Source: Balaenoptera acutorostrata (taxonomy: Eukaryota; Chordata; Mammalia; Artiodactyla; Balaenopteridae). Taken from it: a stretch of DNA of 64,000 nt. Below the pieces are notes generated by a model. That model was not told the DNA's origin, searched no databases, and saw only the letters and a program-made list of their open reading frames with translations. Each line of letters starts with the position of its first letter. Position 1 is the stretch's first letter. This document shows, in pieces, positions 57,596 to 64,000 of the stretch. Position numbers and translations under genes: made by a program. The DNA lies in NCBI RefSeq assembly GCF_949987535.1, contig NC_080067.1, positions 3,348,001 through 3,412,000 of the forward strand, given 5' to 3'.

Positions 57596-58043
57596 AAGAT
57601 ACTAGGGGGAGGGGCTTCCCTGGTGGCGCAGTGGTTGGGAGTCTGCTTGCCAGTGCAGGGGACACGGGTTCGAGCCCTGGTCTGGGAGGATCCCACATGC
57701 CACGGAACAGCTAAGCCTGTGTGCCACAACTACTGAGCCAGCGAGCCACAACTACTGAGCCCACATGCCACAACTACTGATACTGCACTCTAAAGCCTGC
57801 GAGCCACAACTACTGAGCCCGCGTGCCACAGCTACTGAAGCCCGCACACCTAGAGCTCGTGCTCTGCCACAAGAGAAGCCACCGCAATGAGAAGCCCACG
57901 CACCACAACAAAGAGTAGCCCCTGCTCACCGCAACTAGAGAAAGCCCACACACAGCAACGAAGACCCAACACAGCCAAAAAAGTAAAAAAATTTTTTTTA
58001 ATTTTAAAAAATTTTAAAAAGTTAAAAAAAAAAGATATTAGGG
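57596..58043 (+). mobile_element. Long CHR-type SINE, sense, with expanded internal repeats
   Basis: About 424 bp. Head GGCTTCCCTGGTGGCGCAGT, B box GGTTCGAGCC at 57667-57676, then about five tandem GCCACAACTACTGAGCC-type units (57720-57840), and an A/T-rich tail. Duplication AAGATACTAGGG (57596-57607) and AAGATATTAGGG (58032-58043). Confidence 0.95.
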
Positions 58044-58394
58044 TGAATGCAATTAGAAAAAAATGCCCTTTCTGGTATGGAAAATACAGACATAGACGTA
58101 TACATGTCTGTGAGCTCTTATCTCACTGAAAAGTGATGTAAGTTGCTTATTTTTTATTTCTCTGATGCAACACCAAAAATTCTTTAAATAGTTAAATTAT
58201 CTCCATCAGGTTTTCCAAGGCCTACTTTTTTAAATGTTTGTCATAAAAGGTATAACGTGCAGTGGCCAATCTCTCTTATTTGCTTGTTTCTGTCTTCGTA
58301 ATTTTTCACGTGAACACTCTCAGTAGCCCTTTCCCTAGGGAGCAGTGTAAGTCACTTCACATTATTAGTATGTCTTGTTTCAGGCAGGTAACAA
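58044..58394. other. Unique DNA, no gene seen
   Basis: Nothing recognisable. Confidence 0.4.
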
Positions 58395-58650
58395 AGCAGA
58401 AAGATTTGGGGCTCTAGAATCAGAACCGTGTTTGGATTCTCATTTGCTTACTAACTAGGGAATGTGAAACAAGTTATTGAACCTTTCCAAATCTCAGTTT
58501 TCTGATCTGTAAAATGGAGATAACATCTACTTCATAGACTGACTGTAAGGATTAGAAATATCTTGTGGGAAGTTCCATCTTGAAGGCTCTTACTGGATGT
58601 CAGCTATTATTATTAAAATAGGCAATGCCCGACACATAGTAGGCATTTAG
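58395..58650 (+). mobile_element. MIR SINE (sense)
   Basis: CAAATCTCAGTTTTCTGATC, TGTAAAATGGAGATAACATC and GACACATAGTAGGCATTTAG are strong MIR landmarks. Nearly full length. Confidence 0.88.
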
Positions 58651-58747
58651 AAAAGGTGATTTCCTTCCATCCTGAAGCACTGCACTATCACTTAGGTTGG
58701 CTTAAGCAAATCATCAGTCCAATGACATATCAGATGATTGAGGATAC

Positions 58748-59101
58748 TGATGGCAACTCTTTTTTTTTTTTTTTAAGTAGCTTATACTTTCTTACTGACT
58801 TTTTTTTTTTTTTTTTTAATTTATGGCTGTGTTGGGTCTTCGTTTCTGTGCGAGGGCTTTCTCTAGTTGCGGCAACTGAGGGCCACTCTTCATCGCGGTG
58901 CGCGGGCCTCTCACCATCGCGGCCTCTCTTGTTGCGGAGCACAGGCTCCAGACGCGCAGGCTCAGTAGTTGTGGCTCACGGGCTTAGTTGCTCCGCGGCA
59001 TGTGGGATCTTCCCAGACCAGGGCTCGAACCCGTGTCCCCTGCATTGGCAGGCAGATTCTCAACCACTGCGCCACCAGGGAAGCCCCTGATGGGAACTCT
59101 T
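58748..59101 (-). mobile_element. Long CHR-type SINE, antisense, with 3' transduction
   Basis: Head ends GCGCCACCAGGGAAGCCCC. Duplication TGATGGCAACTCTT (58748-58761) and TGATGGGAACTCTT (59088-59101). Between the left TSD and the SINE body are two T-runs separated by ~26 bp (AAGTAGCTTATACTTTCTTA plus CTGAC), so in sense: body, poly(A), unique stub, poly(A). That is the pattern of a read-through transcript. Confidence 0.95.
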
Positions 59102-60667
59102 CATTGCAGCCGATCTTTGCTATGTGTCTGTTCACATTTTACTCATGCTTCTTTGTTACACTTCTAAAACTTCCCTCTCTCTCCCTGGTTTATTTTTGCT
59201 ACCACCATATTGTTTTCAAATATTGATTTGCCAAGTATCCCTAAATAAATAAACATTTGCGTTGAGAGTGCAAGGCCTTTATAACTGAAACCAGTATCTA
59301 GTTTGTTTCAATAAGGCTTAGGTGGAATTTTCATGTTTGCAATTTAAGCAGTCATTCTGGATACTGGTTACTTCCCTGGCTTTATCTGTCCTAGTAACAA
59401 AGTAGACAGGGATTTATATAAGGAATGAAAAATGATCTCAAATTGTTTAAGAGTATTTATGTATATTAGAAGGCAGAATGATACCGCATTTTCCTAATTT
59501 CTTTGTTCTTGGCATCGAAGTTCAGACTCTTCCACTAGCAAAATACACATACTTGATGATCTTTCTGGAAATTTAAAAATTCATTATTTGAAGTTAGTGA
59601 GCTTAAAATGTCAAGCCACCAGTTTATTTCTTGTCATTAAATTGTATTAGAAACTTAAGACACACCTCATCCATCTAATTCATCACTTATTTGCCAAAAG
59701 ATGTTTTCTGCTTGTATATCTTTTCTCAGACAATTTTCAAAAGGTGTTTGAAAACTTCTTTTTTTTTTCCCAGAGAAAATGTTTCAGTCTTCTCTTCCTT
59801 GAACTTCACTTTTTGGTTTGGCCAAACACCGTATAAATGAATGGCTCACGGACTAAGCACTTTGACTCACTGGAAGCTCAGCCTCAAGTAGATTGCTTAA
59901 TATTTACCAAGTGCTCCCAAGGCTTCAGGCACATTCAGCCTCCTCAGGCATCCTGTGTTTGGCATGAGTTGAATTCTATCTGATTTATTCTCCAATGGGG
60001 GAGCGCTGGAGTGGTCTTTAAGTCTGAGTTAACGGGCTCTCTGCAGAATCCTTTAAGATTCCCAGTGACAGGTTTGCATTACATGTGGTCATTTCCTACG
60101 GTGTCTTTGGACTCAAATTCCTGCAGCTGGCTCATACTGGATGAAATTCTTAAGCAATTTAAGATTCAAAGTGGCCCTTGACTTACTTACCCCAAGGAAA
60201 TAGGACTTGCTAAAAAACCTTGATTTATTTCCCATCGCTGTAATACTCCAGAAGGTCCACCTTCTCAACACATGATCATTCAAGAAATGGCATCAACTGC
60301 TCTAAGAATTAAGAATTACCCTAACCAGAGGGAACACAAATAGTTTTTCCTTTTCTCACCAGCTTCCAGTAATTGCCCTAGTTCCAACTGTACCAAATAC
60401 AGCTCCACTTCTAGATTTTATTTGTTGCATTTATTATTTCCCAAGAAAGGCCCAAAACTGTTAAAATAACAAAAGAGTGGGCCATGAATTGTCTGTTGTT
60501 TCTTTCTAAATTAATCTGTAAAATAATCTGGTCACAATAAAATAGTGAGATAATTTTTTAGAGGGAGGGTTGACTGGCTCTGTGGCTTCTGATATTCTTG
60601 TGAAAAAATAAGCACGTGAGAATGGACAAAGAGAGGGGCCCAGTCTTACCCAGATGTTAAAATCACT
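59102..60667. other. Unique DNA, no gene seen
   Basis: 1.56 kb, no repeat family recognised and few open frames. A plausible place to look for conserved noncoding sequence. Confidence 0.45.
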
Positions 60668-61190
60668 ATATTAGTACCGACACAGGAATAGACAGACAAA
60701 TTAGCAGAGCAGACTAGAGATCAGATATAATGTAAATATTTCTAGGAATTGGGTATATTATAAAGATGACATTCAGAGCAATGAGAAGGATGAATTGTTC
60801 TTTAATTCATGTTGGATCAACTGGCTAACTATTTGGGAAAAAAATAACAAAGCTGACTACATAGCCACTACCTGTGCCAAAATAAATTCCAAATGAATCA
60901 AAGATTCCAACATGAAAACAAACCATGAAACTACCAGGCAAGTTTTTAAAAATAACTCTGGAGTGCATAAAGCCTTTCGAAGCAAGACACAAAACATAAA
61001 AGCTATAAAAGACAAATATGTTATGCTTGAGTACATAGTAATTAAAATGCCATCAACAAAGTTAAATAACAAGCACCACGCTGGAAATTATATGAGCAGG
61101 ACAAAAGACAAAGGCTTATTTAATTACTATATAAAGAACTCTTATGAGTCAGTAAGACAAAACCCATAAACCAACAGTAAAATGTGCAAA
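60668..61190 (+). mobile_element. Old L1M ORF2 remnant, sense
   Basis: TTAGTACCGACACAGGAATA, ATTCCAAATGAATCAAAGAT and AACATGAAAACAAACCATGA follow late ORF2 order of old L1s. Frames broken. Confidence 0.7.
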
Positions 61191-61420
61191 GCATTCATTC
61201 ATTGATTCCTTATTTATTGAGCACCTACCAAAAGCCAGTCACCGTTCTCTGTGCTAAGGACACAGCAGCAAATAAAACTGAGTTCCTGACCCCATGGAGC
61301 TGCCCTTCTAGTAACAGATACAAATGACAAAAAGTGAACAGGCAAATACATTCTATTTCAGGTGGTGATAAATGCTGCAGAGTTAACTAAAGCAAGACGA
61401 GGAGGTAAGAATGATGGGAA
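61191..61420 (-). mobile_element. L2 LINE 3' end, antisense
   Basis: ATTCCTTATTTATTGAGCAC, CTACCAAAAGCCAGTCACCG and CCATGGAGCTGCCCTTCTAG are the antisense L2 terminus. It sits between two L1M pieces. Confidence 0.8.
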
Positions 61421-61534
61421 GGGGTTGCTAGTGTAGGGTGTTTTTTCAGAAAAACAAGTGGCAGAAACGAGAGAGAGAAGTGTATGAAATGATGCATGCA
61501 GTTAAAACATATTCAGTCGGCACAGCGCGGCTTG

Positions 61535-61880
61535 TAGTGCAAAAGAACAGCCAACAACCTAAAAGTACGTCATTAGAGAAGTGCTTAATAAAGTATAAAT
61601 AGAAGAAGTCCAAGGGAATGCTACATAACCCATTTAGAAGGAGGAAGTACATTTGAATATATCAATACCGGAGAATTCAAACCAAGAGCTGAACAAAGTG
61701 AGCTGGAGAGGTTCATCATATGATCCTTCTTCTATGAAAAAAAAAAAAAAAAAGGATGCACAGATATCTATGCATGGGTGTGCAAGGAACACTTCTGGGA
61801 GGATAAGTGAGGCTCTACCGATGGTGGCAGCTCTAGGAAGACTCCCTTTCTGTGGTATTTATTTTAGCTCCACATAGGTT
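61535..61880 (+). mobile_element. Old L1ME 3' fragment, sense
   Basis: AGTGCAAAAGAACAGCCAAC, ACAACCTAAAAGTACGTCAT, GAAGTGCTTAATAAAGTATA and ATCTATGCATGGGTGTGCAA follow the 3' region of old L1 elements. Includes a 16-17 A run at 61738. Confidence 0.6.
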
Positions 61881-61929
61881 CTATACCTATTCTCACAATA
61901 AAAGAGACAGCACTGGAACAATGTTAAGA

Positions 61930-62050
61930 CTGAGGAAGTCACCTCACCTTTCTGCTCTTCCCTTTCCCCAACTGTAAAAGGAGGCATTTGAGCGAAACGA
62001 TCTCTAAACATTCTTTTAAGCTCGGAGATTTAGAGCCTGAAATATTGGTG
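61930..62050 (+). mobile_element. MIR/MIR3-like SINE (sense)
   Basis: TTCCCCAACTGTAAAAGGAG, CATTTGAGCGAAACGATCTC and AGCTCGGAGATTTAGAGCCT resemble the MIR core and MIR3-type 3' part. Confidence 0.55.
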
Positions 62051-62526
62051 TTTTTGATACATTATTTTCTACTAAGATAAAAAGAGAACAGAAAAGCAAC
62101 TGGGAGAAAAACAGACTACAGCATTGATTCGGGGCTACCAGCCCATTTGCTTTACTTCAAACTCCAGGCCAGGTTCCCCAAACCAAGTAAGAGCCTTATG
62201 TTTTGGTTACATTATTGACCATAGGTCACTGAGAATAGTAGCTAGTGCTGAAATTTTTTAAAACATGAACTGCTGTGTATTTGCCAGAGGGTAATTCATT
62301 CTTTACCTTCCTCTGCTCCGTCTGCCGACAAGAAAGGCTTTAGGACTGTGGCCATCAGAGCTCGTCTTTGCTGTGAGGCGTCCGACCTGAGAGCAGGATC
62401 AGGAAGGCCTCAAGCACTCTCGCGTTTGTTTTCTTCCGTTTGCATATTCAGTTGCCACTGTCATAGCTGACTCAGCCCTTCTAACGACTTTGACCATGAC
62501 TTCACATTGGGTTGAATTTGTATGAA
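62051..62526. other. Unique DNA, no gene seen
   Basis: Nothing recognisable. Confidence 0.4.
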
Positions 62527-62908
62527 TAACATCATCTTTTTTTTTAAAATAAATTTATTTATTTTATTTTTGGCTGCATTGGGTCTTTGTTGCTGCGTGC
62601 GGGCTTTCTCTAGTTGCGGTGAGCGGGGGCTACTCTTCATTGTGGTGCGCGGGCTTCTCATTGTGGTGGCTTCTCTTGTTGCAGAGCACGTGCTCTAGGT
62701 GCGTGGGCTCCAGTAGTTGTGCCACGCGGGCTCAGTAGTTGTGGCTCACGGGCTGTAGAGCGCAGGCTCGGTAGTTGTGGCTAACGGGCCTAGTCGCTCC
62801 GCGGCATGTGGGATCTTCCCAGACCAGGGCTCGAACCCGTGTCCCCTGCATTGGCAGGCAGATTCTTAACCACTGCGCCACCAGGGAAGCCCTGCGTAAC
62901 ATCATCTT
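62527..62908 (-). mobile_element. Long CHR-type SINE, antisense
   Basis: 358 bp, T-rich tail at the left, about three GTAGTTGTGGC-type internal units, head ending GCGCCACCAGGGAAGCCC. Perfect 12-bp duplication TAACATCATCTT (62527-62538, 62897-62908). Confidence 0.96.
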
Positions 62909-63513
62909 AAAGCAGTAGGGTCAGAGCTATTTATTGCCTAAGGATTCAAAGTGTTGCCTGAGTCTCAAAACCTTCTTTTAAGAATTTATTTCACTCAGCA
63001 GTAGTAGGAGCTCAGGGTGCTTGAAAAGCAAGCAAGAAAGGACCGTTCCTTTTTACATCCCTCTGGAGGGGCCATTGGTGGACCCATGGCCACCATTTCT
63101 GGAGGACTGAAGTTCTGTGGGATCTTAGGCGCCCTCCTGCAGCCTGGACACTATCTGTTCTTATCACAGGAGCCCACGGTGGACTTCAAGGGGTCCATAA
63201 GCCTCCTAGGACTGTCTGTAGAACCGTGCAAGTATGCAAGGGCACCTTCTGGAAACAAAGCAAAGCAACAACAGCTGCAAAATTGCCCACATTAGATCCC
63301 CCAAGGGACGCATGACCCAGAAAAGATAGGCAATGTAATCAGTAGGCGTTTCTTTAGGATATAGGAAGACTGAGAGGGATATTTGGAGGTACATTCTGTG
63401 ATACTACAAATCTCTAGTTCTCCAAATTAAAATTGTATACTCATTAAATTAAATTAAATTATATACTCATTTTCTGAGAATTATGTAATTCTAACTTGCT
63501 GACAGACTGTTTT
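62909..63513. other. Unique DNA, no gene seen
   Basis: The 92-codon frame at 63017-63295 has no recognisable domain. Confidence 0.4.
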
Positions 63514-63662
63514 AAACACTGAATAGGGGAGTTCCCTGGTGGTCAGTGCTTAATACTCTGTACTTTCACTGTTGAGGACCCGGGTTCGATCCCTGGTTGG
63601 GGAACTAAGATCCTGTAAGCCGCGTGGCACAGCCAAAAAAAAAAAAAAAAAAATACTGGATA
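63514..63662 (+). mobile_element. Short CHR-type SINE, sense
   Basis: Head AGTTCCCTGGTGGTCAGTGC (one base shorter in the A box than its relatives), B box GGTTCGATCC, A-tail. Duplication AAACACTGAATA (63514-63525) and AAATACTGGATA (63651-63662), two mismatches. Confidence 0.93.
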
Positions 63663-63829
63663 AACTAATTTACTCTCTTTAAAAAAAAAAAGATCAGGGA
63701 CCCATTTGCTGTCCACGTGGCTGAAGATGGCTCTCAGCTCAGGCACCCTCCCGCCGTGCAGGTGGTTGCCTAGGGCACCTGGGCAAGGATGGGGAAACGG
63801 ACTCCGGCAGGGTGATCTAAAGGAAGAGG

Positions 63830-63965
63830 CTGGAGCTTAAATTCTGCCTCTCACCTACTTGCCTGTTACCTTGGCAAAGTGATTTGGAGACGCTGAGCTT
63901 CAGTTTTCTCATCTTAAAAATGGGCCCAAGCATCCCTCGCTGCTCTGGTGTAAGGTGCTAACATC
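63830..63965 (+). mobile_element. MIR SINE (sense)
   Basis: TTAAATTCTGCCTCTCACCT, ACCTTGGCAAAGTGATTTGG and TCAGTTTTCTCATCTTAAAA match MIR. Confidence 0.8.
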
Positions 63966-64000
63966 CTGGGCTACAGAGACCCTGGCCTCTGAGAAGCAAG

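Noticed and set aside
58656..59090. 144-codon frame and similar frames at 6370-6905, 18916-19257 and 51975-52349
   Set aside because: They are translations of long CHR SINEs, whose CpG-rich bodies have few stops. The recurring peptide is the SINE, not a gene family.

Overview
This 64-kb window is intergenic (or deep intronic) DNA from a mammal, very probably a cetacean or a close relative such as hippopotamus. Thirteen SINEs with a tRNA-Glu-like head of the CHR type are present, in short (~125-190 bp) and long (~320-450 bp) forms. Mammalian MIR, L2, L1, hAT and Tigger remnants make up the older layer. I saw no Bov-B, Bov-tA or ART2 copies, as expected in a ruminant, and no PRE1, as expected in a pig. 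The species call is inference from repeat content only.

I recognise no host protein-coding exon, rRNA, functional tRNA or CRISPR. Nearly all open frames are chance frames, low-complexity translations, SINE translations or fragments of L1 ORF2 and one hAT transposase.

Layout: 1-5.1 kb is mostly unique AT-rich DNA with a MER20-like hAT, a short L1 tail with a 19-bp target-site duplication (TSD) and a MIR. 5.1-8.3 kb is one 5'-truncated antisense L1 carrying two SINEs and a 36-bp poly(A)-tailed micro-insert. 9.6-11.4 kb is a very old L1 split by an MER3-like hAT and an L2 end. 11.45-13.31 kb is a hAT transposon with TIRs, TSD and a decayed transposase, itself split by a SINE. 14.25-14.85 kb is a 600-bp pure-purine GGAA/GGGA array. 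18.2-19.2 kb is a nest in which three retroelements sit between four copies of one target sequence; the middle one is an mRNA-like retrocopy. 20.9-22.7 kb is an antisense L1 with a younger sense L1 inserted in it. 23-30 kb is mixed unique DNA with three short SINEs, a GC-rich patch with a perfect hairpin and a 450-bp AT/CA minisatellite. 30.6-36.4 kb is dominated by antisense L2 and L1 pieces. 36.4-43 kb holds old L1s, including a 3.6-kb sense L1 that splits a MIR, carries a TA-flanked Tigger element, and contains an inverted copy of a nearby L2 segment. 43-64 kb is largely unique DNA with MIRs, L1 tails, and sense and antisense SINEs.

No genes work together here. What the window records is the order and mechanism of insertions. 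The observations most worth following are the serially reused target site with its unidentified retrocopy, the inverted templated duplication at 41.5/42.4 kb, the SINE copies with shared or transduced tails, and the two structured tandem arrays.
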